Source of the DNA: JABRWC01 sp039961675 | Lineage (GTDB): Bacteria; Planctomycetota; Phycisphaerae; UBA1845; Fen-1342 | DNA length: 64,000 nucleotides | Direction: 5' to 3' | Assembly: GCA_039961675.1 (NCBI GenBank) | Contig: JABRWC010000043.1 | Span: forward strand, 7,699-71,698 | Shown: positions 9,676 through 17,315 of the stretch, piece after piece | How the letters are laid out: every line of letters starts with the position of its first letter | Numbering within the stretch: position 1 is the stretch's first letter | Position numbers and translations under genes: made by a program | The notes under the pieces: generated by a model | Seen by the model: only the letters and a program-made list of their open reading frames with translations | Database searches by the model: none | What the model was told of the DNA's origin: nothing

Positions 9676-11088
9676 GTGCGCCTGGTCCACGACACGACGG
9701 TCATAACTCCCCACGGCGACGGCGTCCGCGTGCTGCCCGGGCACAGCCTGGCGTTCGATGGCGGTCGCATCGTCGAGCTGCGGCCCGCCGCCGAGTTCGA
9801 GGCGCGGATTCGGACCGGCGCGTTCAACGAGGTGATCCGAGCGGATTGCCACCTCACGATTCCCGGCTTGGTCAACACGCACCATCACCTGTACCAGTCC
9901 ATCACGCGCTGCCTGACGGCAGTCCAGGACAAGCCGCTCTTTCACTGGCTGCTCGGGCTGTACGAGCGCTGGCGTCACCTGGATTACCAAGCCGTGAAGG
10001 CCGCAGCCCAGGTCAGCATCGCCGAGCTGCTCCTGCACGGATGCACCACCACGAGCGATCATTTCTACATGTTCCCCCGCGGCCGCGACGTCCGGCCCGA
10101 GGCGGTACTCGAAGCGGCCGAGGAACTCGGCATACGCCTGCACCTGTGCCGCGGGGCGATGACGCTTGGACGATCGCGCGGCGGACTTCCGCCCGATGAT
10201 TGCGTCGAGGACGACGCGGACGTGCTGCGCGACTGTCAGCGCGTGCTGGAGAGTTGGCACGACCCGTCCGACTGCGCCATGCGGCGCATCGACCTGGCGC
10301 CGTGCTCGCCGTTCAACTGCACGCCGGAGCTGATCCGCGACACGGTGTGGCTCGCACGACAGCGCGGCGGGGTGCTGCTGCACACGCACCTGGCGGAGAC
10401 GCTGGACGAGGAGCGCTACTGCTTGGAGCGCTATGGCTGCCGGCCGGTGCAATTCCTGCGCGACCTCGGCTTCTTCGGGCGCGACGTGTACCTGGCGCAC
10501 TGCGTGCACCTGCTCGACGCGGAGATCGCCGAGTTCGCCGCGGCCGGCGTGGGCGTCTGCCACGCGCCGACCTCCAACATGCGGCTGGGCAGCGGGATCG
10601 CGCCGATCCGCAAGCTTCTCCGCGCGGGCGTAAAGGTCGGCCTGGCGGTGGACGGCTCCAGCAGCAATGACGGCGGAAACCTGCTAGGCGAAATCAAGCA
10701 AGCACTGCTCGCGGCGCGGCTCGTGGATTGCGGCGCGCAGCGCGCCGGCGCAGGCGAGCCGGCCGACGGTTCGCTCTGGCCCGTCGTGGAGGCGTTCAAG
10801 CTGGCGACGATCGGCGGGGCAGCGGTGCTGAACCGGCCGGCATTGGGACACTTGAACCCGGGCGCCGCGGCGGATTTCGCGCTGTTTCGAGCGGACGACG
10901 TGGCACTGGCCGGGGCCGTTGCGCACGATCCCCTGGCGGCCCTGGTCCTGTGCGATGCGCCGCGCGCCGAACGTGTGTTCGTGGCGGGCCGGGAGGTCGT
11001 GCACGAGGGGCGGCTGGTCGCCACGCGTGAATCGGAGCTGAGCGAGCAATTGAACCGGCTGGCGTCGGAACGGTTCAGGGCGCCGTGA
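9676..11088 (+). CDS. Amidohydrolase, likely 8-oxoguanine deaminase
   Basis: A 470-aa member of the TrzN/AtzB branch of the amidohydrolase superfamily, metal-dependent deaminases. Metal-ligand motifs are in order: THHHLYQS (about 69), HTHLAET, LAHCVHL and LAVDGSSSNDGGN. The last string, with the ending GAAADFALFRADDVALAG and HDPLAALVLCD, resembles characterised 8-oxoguanine deaminases (8-oxoguanine to urate) more than guanine deaminase or atrazine hydrolases. The exact substrate is inference. No Shine-Dalgarno sequence or ATG lies near the conserved N-terminus. GTG at 9676 is chosen; GTG at 9670 is equally possible. A GDPD-family gene follows. Confidence 0.85.
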   Translation: MRLVHDTTVITPHGDGVRVLPGHSLAFDGGRIVELRPAAEFEARIRTGAFNEVIRADCHLTIPGLVNTHHHLYQSITRCLTAVQDKPLFHWLLGLYERWRHLDYQAVKAAAQVSIAELLLHGCTTTSDHFYMFPRGRDVRPEAVLEAAEELGIRLHLCRGAMTLGRSRGGLPPDDCVEDDADVLRDCQRVLESWHDPSDCAMRRIDLAPCSPFNCTPELIRDTVWLARQRGGVLLHTHLAETLDEERYCLERYGCRPVQFLRDLGFFGRDVYLAHCVHLLDAEIAEFAAAGVGVCHAPTSNMRLGSGIAPIRKLLRAGVKVGLAVDGSSSNDGGNLLGEIKQALLAARLVDCGAQRAGAGEPADGSLWPVVEAFKLATIGGAAVLNRPALGHLNPGAAADFALFRADDVALAGAVAHDPLAALVLCDAPRAERVFVAGREVVHEGRLVATRESELSEQLNRLASERFRAP

Positions 11089-11107
11089 ACCGCCGTGCGC
11101 AGCTCAG

Positions 11108-11124
11108 ACCCGAGCCGCGACCGT
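11108..11124 (+). repeat. Dispersed repeat family A copy
   Basis: ACCCGAGCCGCGACCGT, 20 bp after the deaminase stop codon. It differs by one base from the copies at 9502-9518 and 42959-42975. Confidence 0.7.
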
Positions 11125-11157
11125 GCCATTCGGGCCGCGAACCCCGCCGGCGCCGGG

Positions 11158-11805
11158 ATGACGGAGTCTGAAAGCGTGCCACGGTTCGAAATCATTGCCC
11201 ATCGGACGGCGCGCCGCTTCGCCGCCGAGAACTCGCTCGAGGGCGTGCGCTGGTGTGCCGCACAAGGGTTGGAATGGGTCGAAATGGACGTACGGCAGGC
11301 GCCCGAAGGTACCTTGATCCTCGCCCATGACGAGCCGTGCGGCGGCGCACCGAACCTGTCCGACGCGCTGGCGGAAGCGCGTGGACGGATCGGCGTGTAC
11401 CTCGATTGCCGCGCGTGTGCCCCTGCGGCCGTGTGCGCCGCGGTCCGCGACGCGAACGTGCAGGCGCGAGCGATGGTGTTTCTCGATGCGGTTGACGCCG
11501 CTGCGCTTGAAACTTTCGCACGTGCAGCGATCCCCGTCGCGCACCGGGTGCGGACCACGGCCGAGATCGAAGCTGTCGGCCGCCGGCCGAGTCCAAAGGT
11601 ACTGGAAGTCCTGGCGGAGTCGCTGACTCCTGAGCTGATGGACGCCGCCCGCCGTCACGCTTTCGATGTCGAGTGTGTCGCGTTGGGCGGGCACGATCGG
11701 GCCGAAGTCTGGAAACGAGCGGCGGAACTGGGCGTACTTGCGATCATGACCGATGAGCCGCTGATGCTCGCGGATGAGCGCCGGCGCTGGACTGCGCGAG
11801 GTTGA
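11158..11805 (+). CDS. Glycerophosphodiester phosphodiesterase family protein
   Basis: A 215-aa single-domain protein of the GDPD family, which hydrolyses glycerophosphodiesters to glycerol-3-phosphate and an alcohol. The expected strand-1 motif is IIAHRTARRFAAENS, with His-Arg and the later Glu-Asn. WVEMDVRQAPEGTLILAHD supplies the acidic metal ligands and catalytic His. The C-terminus carries a GVLAIMTDEP variant of the usual terminal strand. The protein is shorter than typical GDPDs (about 240-250 aa) and the middle is divergent, so activity is not certain. The ATG at 11158 has no strong ribosome-binding site. Confidence 0.8.
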   Translation: MTESESVPRFEIIAHRTARRFAAENSLEGVRWCAAQGLEWVEMDVRQAPEGTLILAHDEPCGGAPNLSDALAEARGRIGVYLDCRACAPAAVCAAVRDANVQARAMVFLDAVDAAALETFARAAIPVAHRVRTTAEIEAVGRRPSPKVLEVLAESLTPELMDAARRHAFDVECVALGGHDRAEVWKRAAELGVLAIMTDEPLMLADERRRWTARG

Positions 11806-11812
11806 TCCCGGA

Positions 11813-13117
11813 ATGACGCAGGCGACCGGCGACGCACAGCGCGACGCTGGACTGGATGCGTCCGTCGCCGCGGCTGCCGCGCCTGCGCCGCCGGAGCGAT
11901 TGACGCCGTATCTCCTTTTCCTGCTGGCCTTTCTTTCGCTGGCCAGCTTCATCGACGCCTTCTCCACCACCTTCCGCTTCAGCGCGACCACGTACGTGCG
12001 GCAGGATTTCGGCGTCTCGTTCGCCGAGATGGTGCGGCTCATGGCGTGGGTCAACGTCGGGTCATGCCTGGCGTTCGTGCCGCGGGCGCTGGCCGACGTG
12101 TGGGGCCGGCGCCCCATGCTCTGGATCACTGTCTGCGGAATGTGCGCGCTGCAATGGGCGCTCGCGCATACACGCGGCCCGGCCGAGTACATCGCCGGCC
12201 TGACGCTTCTGGCGCTGGTGTACAAGTGCGACGTCTGGATGCTGGTGCTCACCGAGGAAGCGCCGCCGCGCCACCGCGGGCTGTACACGGCCGTTGCGCA
12301 CGCGGTCGGCGCGACGGGCGCAATCGTGCTGGGCGAGTTGATCGCCCGTATGGGAGACGCGCCGGACGCGTGGCGGACGGTTTCAGCGTTTCCCGTTTGG
12401 GGACTGATGCTGGTCGTGCCGGCGGCGCTGCTGCTGCGCGAGACGGCGCACTACCGGCGCATACGTGTCGCCGCCCGATCCGGCCCCAAGATGCGGACGC
12501 TGCTTGCCCCTTTCCGGCGCACGCTGCTGCGGCCGATGCTGACGCTCTCGATCCTGAAGATGCTCTTCGCCGGCGGCGCCCTGGCGGCGATGGGGCTGAT
12601 CGGCGCCGAATACCTGCGAGTCGTCCACGGCTTCGGACCGGATGCGGTGGGCCGCGCGATTCAGGGCAACGTCGTGGCGGTCATGCTCGTCTGGATTTGC
12701 GCGGGCTTCGCGTCCGACCGGATCGGCCGGCACGCGTGCGTCTACCTGCTGGGCGTCATCCATGTGGCGGCGCTGCTCGCCTTGGCGCTCGCTCACAAAG
12801 GCTCTTGGATGGTCGCCCCGGCGTATATCGCGCAGGCTTCCACCGGCGTCGGTATCTTCGGCGTGCTGCGAATCGCGACCATGGAACTCTTGCCGAACGA
12901 CTGCCGGGCGGCCGGCTCCGCGTGGATCGACCTGTTCATGACCATTGCCGGAATCGGCACGACCGTGGCGCTCGGCTGGCTCACGCACGAGGCCGGCGCC
13001 GGCGGAGGCGTTCCGCTGTGGCAGTGCATCCTGGGCGCGGCCGCACTGGTGTGCGTAGCGATTCCGATCTTCGCGCTGCTCCCCGAGACCCGCGGCCGGC
13101 GGCTGGAGCGGGTCTGA
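11813..13117 (+). CDS. MFS transporter
   Basis: A 434-aa major facilitator superfamily protein with about 12 hydrophobic segments. After a 35-residue Ala-rich N-terminal tail, helix 1 begins at PYLLFLLAFLSLASFIDAF. The loop between helices 2 and 3 has the MFS signature ADVWGRRPML, and the second half repeats it as ASDRIGRHACVYL. The C-terminus LLPETRGRRLE is typical of sugar/metabolite MFS members. The substrate is unknown. The start is set at ATG 11813, just past the GDPD stop; an in-frame ATG at 11774 would overlap that gene. Confidence 0.88.
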   Translation: MTQATGDAQRDAGLDASVAAAAAPAPPERLTPYLLFLLAFLSLASFIDAFSTTFRFSATTYVRQDFGVSFAEMVRLMAWVNVGSCLAFVPRALADVWGRRPMLWITVCGMCALQWALAHTRGPAEYIAGLTLLALVYKCDVWMLVLTEEAPPRHRGLYTAVAHAVGATGAIVLGELIARMGDAPDAWRTVSAFPVWGLMLVVPAALLLRETAHYRRIRVAARSGPKMRTLLAPFRRTLLRPMLTLSILKMLFAGGALAAMGLIGAEYLRVVHGFGPDAVGRAIQGNVVAVMLVWICAGFASDRIGRHACVYLLGVIHVAALLALALAHKGSWMVAPAYIAQASTGVGIFGVLRIATMELLPNDCRAAGSAWIDLFMTIAGIGTTVALGWLTHEAGAGGGVPLWQCILGAAALVCVAIPIFALLPETRGRRLERV

Positions 13118-13295
13118 TTCCGTGGCTCATAGCCGCTTGGTCGGCGCTTCCGCCGCTCGTGCTGCCAAGCGGAGCTCAAACAAGGATACGGCACATCCGG
13201 TTCAACCGCGCGCAAGAGGGATGCCCGCGCCGCGCGCGTCAGCAAGCGGGGTTTGGTTTGAGCGGCCCGGGTGGGGCGTACGCGCATTCGGTCAT

Positions 13296-14117
13296 TCAAT
13301 CTACGGCGGCACGGATGCGCACGCAGGTTTGCAGCAACGGTTCGAGCCGCTCGATCGGCCAGACCGTCGCCGCGTCGCTCTTGGCGTGGTCCGGGTCGTC
13401 GTGGACTTCCATGAACAGCGCGTCCACGCCCGCCGCCACCGCCGCCCGCGTCAGCAGCGGGATGAACTCGCGCGCTCCACCCGTGACGCTCCCACCCGCG
13501 CCAGGATGCTGCACGGAGTGCGTCGCGTCGAAGACCACGGGGGCGTATGCGCGCATGACTTGCAGTCCGGTCAGGTCATTGACCAGGCGCTCGTACCCGA
13601 ACGTCGTGCCGCGCTCCGTCAGCAACACGTTCTCGTTGCCCTCGCCGCGAACCTTTTCCACGGCGAGTTTCATCTTCTCGGGCGAGAGGAACTGCCCCTT
13701 CTTGATGTTCACGCAGCGCCGCGTCCGCGCGCAGGCGATCAGCAAGTCGGTCTGGCGGCACAGGAACGCCGGCACCTGGAGGCAGTCCAGCACGCGCCCG
13801 GCGGCCTCCGCCTGCGAAACATCGTGCACGTCGGACAGCACCGGCACGCCCACGCTTTCACGCACGCGCGCGAGGATTCGCAACCCCGCTTCGAGGCCCG
13901 GCCCGCGGAACGAAGCGATGCTCGAACGGTTCGCCTTGTCGTAGCTGGCCTTGAACACGTACGGGATTTCGAGCCGGCGCGCAACGGCGGCTATCCGCTC
14001 GGCGAGGCGCAGCGAGTGTTCCTCGGATTCGATCACGCACGGCCCGGCGATGAGAGCGAGCGGGCGGCCGCGGCCGATGACGAGAGGCCCGAGGTTTGCG
14101 CGCATCACAATATCCAT
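13296..14117 (-). CDS. kdsA: 3-deoxy-8-phosphooctulonate synthase (KDO-8-P synthase)
   Basis: KdsA condenses phosphoenolpyruvate with arabinose-5-phosphate to KDO-8-phosphate, the first committed step to the KDO of lipopolysaccharide, so an LPS-type outer membrane is implied. The 273-aa length is normal. Visible motifs are LIAGPCVIESEEHS, FKASYDKANRSS, VPVLSDVHD, NIKKGQFLSPEKM, LLTERGTTFGY and FDATHSVQHPG. Cys in AGPCVIES, where the metal-independent class has Asn, indicates the metal-dependent class (established family knowledge). Its upstream flank abuts the integrative element. Confidence 0.96.
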   Translation of the reverse strand: MDIVMRANLGPLVIGRGRPLALIAGPCVIESEEHSLRLAERIAAVARRLEIPYVFKASYDKANRSSIASFRGPGLEAGLRILARVRESVGVPVLSDVHDVSQAEAAGRVLDCLQVPAFLCRQTDLLIACARTRRCVNIKKGQFLSPEKMKLAVEKVRGEGNENVLLTERGTTFGYERLVNDLTGLQVMRAYAPVVFDATHSVQHPGAGGSVTGGAREFIPLLTRAAVAAGVDALFMEVHDDPDHAKSDAATVWPIERLEPLLQTCVRIRAAVD

Positions 14118-14274
14118 GCCGGGAGTTTACCCACCGCCGGCCGGCGGCTCACGCGCGGGAAGCGGAGGATCGCACGCCCGCCCGGCAGCCGGCAGCGGCT
14201 GTGGCTTGCGGTTGCCTGCGGCGGACGGCGGACGGCCACCTCGCGCCGCGGAAACTAGCAGGCAGCGAATCGAC

Positions 14275-14321
14275 ACGCGCCCGGAGGGACTCGAACCCCC
14301 GACCGTCGGATTAGAAATCCG
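14275..14321 (-). repeat. Left attachment repeat: displaced 3' half of tRNA-Arg
   Basis: 47 bases identical to 21518-21564, covering the anticodon stem-loop, variable region, T arm and 3' acceptor strand of the tRNA-Arg(UCU) gene. There is no 5' half beside it, so it is not a functional tRNA. This is the copy pushed aside when the element integrated. Confidence 0.93.
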
Positions 14322-14531
14322 GTGCACGAACCGGAAATCACGGGGGATTCTGCATACCCACCAGCAATACCGCCAGCAGTTGACCCGGACTTCGAGCGCG
14401 TCCGGACGGCGTGGCCGAGCCTGCCCGACGCAATCCGCCGGGCGATCCTGGCCCTTGTCCAGACCGTCCCGGAAGGGGAACGCCGTGAACACCCGCGCCA
14501 AGCTGTGCGCGAAAGCGCCGACGTAATCTAA
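14322..14531 (+). pseudogene. Detached C-terminal tail of the element's integrase gene
   Basis: An open frame of 69 codons starting exactly at the first base after the left 47-bp repeat and ending at TAA 14529-14531. It reads AVDPDFERVRTAWPSLPDAI followed by a helical RRAILALVQ segment. To my knowledge such tails end many planctomycete tyrosine integrases. In the excised circle, codon 21562-21564 (CCG) of the integrase would be followed directly by GTG at 14322 in the same frame, giving a 563-aa integrase. In the integrated state this stretch has no start with a ribosome-binding site and is probably untranslated. Confidence 0.75.
14361..14382 (+). repeat. 22-bp direct repeat near left end (possible integrase arm site)
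   Basis: These 22 bases recur exactly at 21360-21381. Each contains two CCAGCA boxes 11 bp apart. In the circular form they would flank the 47-bp core in direct orientation, 39 bp on one side and 136 bp on the other, as arm-type integrase sites do. The two copies fall in different reading frames, so coding constraint does not explain the identity. Confidence 0.6.
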
Positions 14532-15593
14532 CCCCATGCGAACACCGAGAGTTTTCGGGGTTTCGTCGGCAGGCTGTCGGAGCCGGCGGACGCCCCGGAA
14601 CCCGCTCCGACCTGTCCGCTCCCGTGGCGGACCTGGATGCCGAGGGCGGCGCGACAGTACTTGACGGCGCGCTATTTGCTCGGCACGACACGATGCGGCC
14701 GATGAACGCTCGGCCGCGGGCGGCGCGGCCGAACCGGCGCAGGGAACGTGCCGATTTCGGGCGGAAGGGCCGCGCCCTGGCACGCGGCGCGGCGGCGGGG
14801 CGTTCCGGGACCGGGCGGGCGGCGCGCGTTGCGCCACGGGGATGCAACCGCGAAAGAAAGCGCTTTCCGTCTGCGAATGTCAGCAGTAGACCGGAGCGAA
14901 AGCGGGGTAGGGCGTGCTCAATCTCTGCACCCCGCGCGGGGGAGACCGCATGTCACCCGTCACGCGAAAAATACCACAACGGGCGTAAATCTGGGCAAGC
15001 TGCAACGGGCTCAGACACCTGGCATTCGGGGATTAGTGGGAAATGTAGTCTCTGGTAGACTCGGGTAGCCGCATGACTGACGGCGCGCCTGCGGCTGTTC
15101 CGGCCGCAGGGTGCGTTCGGACCGTTCATCATCGCGGGGACCCGCGGCGAAGGGATCGGAACCGCGACCCCACCCCATCAACGCCCACGCAACCCAGATA
15201 GCTGTTCAAACATCGGCACGATGCGTCGCGTCGCGCGCGCGGGAAGACAACGGCGTCGGGGGGCGGAGCGCAACGCGCTTCGGTTGGCTTCGGCACGCGG
15301 TGCCGGATCGGTCGTCGCAAGGGGACCCTTGCGGCGGTCGCATGCCGTTGTACGAAAGCCGGTTGTGCTCCCCGTGCAGAAAGGGGCGAAATCGACCCGA
15401 TCGCCGGGGAGCAAGCGGCGGGCGCGGCCGGCGGTCCGGGCTGCTGCCCGACTGCCGCGGAAGGCCGTGAAACACGAGGCGCGGCGCGGTAGAGTACGGG
15501 ACGGGACGGCAGGGTCGCGCCCTGCCGGCCGTCCGGCGCGGCGCGCTTTCGCATCATCCGGCGGGCTGCGCCGGGCGGCTTTGCCCGGAAAGG
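14532..15593. other. Long non-coding stretch at the left end of the element
   Basis: About 1.06 kb without a gene I can defend: the open frames here are Arg/Pro/Ala-rich, lack ribosome-binding sites and match no family. It contains an 8-bp stem / 7-base loop hairpin at 15088-15110 (CCTGCGGC...GCCGCAGG) with no following T-run. A stretch slightly richer in A/T lies at about 14970-15065. It could hold promoters, an origin or a small RNA. Confidence 0.4.
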
Positions 15594-15600
15594 ATGATGC
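15551..15600 (+). promoter_or_regulatory. Inverted repeat enclosing the translation start of the next gene
   Basis: GCATCATCC at 15551-15559 is perfectly complementary to GGATGATGC at 15592-15600. The right arm contains the AAGG/ATG start region of the hypothetical gene at 15594. In RNA this would fold the start codon into a stem, and the GC-rich loop can pair further (CCGG...CCGG). It may be a translational control hairpin or a protein operator. Confidence 0.45.
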
Positions 15601-16325
15601 GCGACATGCCTCTGAATCCTCCGGTTGACATCGAGGACCTGTGTCGGCGGGTTGCACAACATCACGCGCGGACTCTTGCGAAGTTGCCTGAGGCGGAGCG
15701 GCGAAATCCCGACCTGTACGAGCGGTGCCCTCTGTACGACGCTGTCGCGGAGTGGCTGGCGCGGCGGATACCCGCACTTAAGTTGGACCGTGCGTATGAG
15801 TACGTCCATCGCGCGGGCAATGGGATGGGCTGGGGGCGGCTGAATCGACCGGTGGCCTTCGGCAAATGCCAAGTGCTGACCGACATGACAGAGCTTGCGC
15901 AACTGGTCCGCGACAAGCTCGGGTCGGCAGACCTGGCCGAGTTGAGTCGTGAGATTCGAGAGAAGTACCCGGCCGAAGCAGTGGAGATACTCGGGCCGGT
16001 CTCCACGTGCCCGGAGACGACCGACGGCGACGCAGGCGAAGCGGTGCAAACGCACGCGGCCGGAGAGCGGCCGAAGCTCAAACCGTCGCAGAAACGGGCG
16101 GCGGCGGCGTACGAGTGGGCGCTTGCAAACATCGACGGCGCGGAGAGCATGTCCTACACCGAGCTACTCGCGAAGCTGCAAGCCGATCCGCGGTATCTCG
16201 GGGAAGGGCTGCCGGACAACGCCAAGACGTTCGCGCGCTACTGCCGCGCCGCGGGCGTGCAGCGGAACTCGCCGCGATCGGGCCGAGGGCCGACGCGCAG
16301 CGTGCGGCGCGCGTCAGACGTGTAG
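15594..16325 (+). CDS. Hypothetical protein of the integrative element
   Basis: A 243-aa protein I do not recognise. The N-terminal half is helical (VDIEDLCRRVAQHHARTLAK, then LYERCPLYDAVAEWLARR). A polar linker lies around residues 140-165. The C-terminal block KRAAAAYEWALANI ... SMSYTELLAKLQADPRYL ... LPDNAKTFARYCRAAGV looks like a compact helical DNA-binding or adaptor domain, which is inference. In-frame ATGs occur at 15594, 15597 and 15606; GGAAAGG just upstream fits 15606 best by spacing but cannot decide. Codon use is as GC-rich as its neighbours. Confidence 0.65.
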   Translation: MMRDMPLNPPVDIEDLCRRVAQHHARTLAKLPEAERRNPDLYERCPLYDAVAEWLARRIPALKLDRAYEYVHRAGNGMGWGRLNRPVAFGKCQVLTDMTELAQLVRDKLGSADLAELSREIREKYPAEAVEILGPVSTCPETTDGDAGEAVQTHAAGERPKLKPSQKRAAAAYEWALANIDGAESMSYTELLAKLQADPRYLGEGLPDNAKTFARYCRAAGVQRNSPRSGRGPTRSVRRASDV

Positions 16326-16403
16326 CGGCCGGGCGAGTGATCGCCGCGACGCTTTCGAGCTGCTTCAATCCACGCCGACACCGATCGTCCGACGTTGAAC
16401 CCG

Positions 16404-16441
16404 ACCGAAAAGCGAACCGAAAAGCGGACCGAAACGGACCG
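16404..16441 (+). repeat. Iteron-like 12-bp direct repeats
   Basis: Three head-to-tail units with a 12-bp period start at 16404, 16416 and 16428: ACCGAAAAGCGA, ACCGAAAAGCGG, then the degenerate ACCGAAACGG followed by ACCG. They lie 175 bp upstream of the first gene of the replication/integration operon. The sequence ACCGAAAAGCGGACCG (16416-16431) recurs exactly inverted at 16526-16541. Confidence 0.7.
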
Positions 16442-16507
16442 TCTTGAGAAATCCGCGCGCCTGCCGAAACGCTGGTTTTCGCGAGAGAAAGCGCAATCCG
16501 CCCGCTC

Positions 16508-16541
16508 AAAAGCGGACCGTTCCGCCGGTCCGCTTTTCGGT
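16508..16541 (+). promoter_or_regulatory. Inverted repeat matching the iterons (origin or operator candidate)
   Basis: AAAAGCGGACCG (16508-16519) and its exact complement CGGTCCGCTTTT (16526-16537) flank a 6-base centre. The right arm extends to the full 16-bp iteron sequence on the opposite strand. The position ahead of two HTH genes and a primase-helicase suggests an autoregulatory operator or part of a replication origin. Because a T-run follows the right arm in neither strand, a simple terminator is less likely. Confidence 0.6.
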
Positions 16542-16615
16542 CTGTAGCCGGCGCGTGTAAGCCGTGGCAAACCGCCGCGGGCGCGCCCGGCGCAACGGGT
16601 ACGGGAGTATGCGAG

Positions 16616-16840
16616 ATGGAAGCACGAACGAACGCCGCGGGCGCGGAACTGCTTGACGTACGCGCGGTCGCGCGGCTGCTGGGCTGCTCATGCCGGCACG
16701 TCACGCGCATGACTGAGCGCGGGGAAATGCCGCGGGGCCGGAAACTCGGCGCGCTGAGGCGCTGGAGCCGAAGCGAAGTGCTCGACTGGATCGCTGGCGG
16801 ATGCCCGCGCCTGCGCCCGGAAAGAGGGCCGGCACGATGA
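16616..16840 (+). CDS. Excisionase-type helix-turn-helix protein 1
   Basis: A 74-aa protein with one MerR-like/excisionase (HTH_17, AlpA-type) domain: LLDVRAVARLLGCSCRHVTR forms the helix-turn-helix, followed by a wing with RRWSRSEVLDWI. Such proteins direct excision or repress promoters in satellites and integrative elements. GGGAG at 16603-16607 precedes the ATG by 8 bases. It is the first gene of the coupled operon, and its TGA overlaps the ATG of the next gene (ATGA). Confidence 0.85.
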   Translation: MEARTNAAGAELLDVRAVARLLGCSCRHVTRMTERGEMPRGRKLGALRRWSRSEVLDWIAGGCPRLRPERGPAR

Positions 16841-17049
16841 ACACGCCTGATATTTCGGCGGGCAACGAGCAGCCGGCGCGCTTGGCGCTGAGCGCGCGGG
16901 AAGCCGCTGCGGCGCTGGGCATTTCGGCGCGCACGCTCTGGACGCTGGCCAACCGTGGCGCGATACCTTCGGTCAAGCTCGGCGCGCGACGGCTGTACCC
17001 GGTCGAAGCGCTGCGGGAATGGCTTGCGGAGCAAGCTGGCGGGCGGTGA
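16837..17049 (+). CDS. Excisionase-type helix-turn-helix protein 2
   Basis: A 70-aa protein with a second HTH_17 domain: LALSAREAAAALGISARTLW, NRGAIPSVKLGARRLYPVEA and LREWLAEQ. It is clearly related to the preceding gene in fold but not a recent duplicate. The ATG at 16837 overlaps the upstream TGA as ATGA, and AAAGAGG lies upstream. An in-frame ATG at 16801 is inside the previous gene and less likely. A tandem pair of excisionase-like genes suggests one may act as recombination directionality factor and the other as operon regulator (inference). Confidence 0.85.
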   Translation: MNTPDISAGNEQPARLALSAREAAAALGISARTLWTLANRGAIPSVKLGARRLYPVEALREWLAEQAGGR

Positions 17050-17315
17050 CCGAAGGGACTGCCCGGCCGCAGGGAAGGCGATCCCCGAGCCGGGCAAGGA
17101 TCGAAACCGACTTGTTAGCCTACCTAGAAAACACACGGTTTGCAAGAGCGGATTGCCTGCGCGGATTCCGCTGCGCGTGGTGCGGGAGCTGGTGGCGCTG
17201 GCGAGAGCTGGGGGGCTGGAGCCGGCGCGTGCGGCTTTGCGAAAGCTGCGTACGCCTGCTCGACCGGCTCGCGTTGCCGCCCGAGCTGGGCCGTGCTCGG
17301 GGGGCCGAGCGATGA
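17046..17315 (+). CDS. Small CxxC/CxxC zinc-ribbon-like protein
   Basis: An 89-aa protein starting at GTG 17046, whose bases overlap the upstream TGA; the end overlaps the next ATG (17312, ATGA). This coupling is the main reason to call it a gene. It has two Cys pairs, C43-A-W-C46 and C65-E-S-C68, separated by a Trp-rich segment (GSWWRWREL), as in treble-clef or zinc-ribbon domains. The N-terminal 35 residues are basic. Family unknown; a DNA-binding or replication-accessory role is inferred only from the operon. Confidence 0.65.
   Translation: MTEGTARPQGRRSPSRARIETDLLAYLENTRFARADCLRGFRCAWCGSWWRWRELGGWSRRVRLCESCVRLLDRLALPPELGRARGAER

Noticed and set aside
14275..14321. A second tRNA-Arg gene
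   Set aside because: Only the 3' half is present. The sequence beyond 14321 cannot form the D arm or 5' acceptor strand, so it is the displaced attachment copy.
15111..15470. A small gene in the left part of the element
   Set aside because: No ribosome-binding site, Arg/Gly/Ser-rich, and overlapping open frames of equal quality exist on both strands.
16404..16441. A short CRISPR array
   Set aside because: Units are adjacent with a 12-bp period and no spacers, and no cas genes are in the window.
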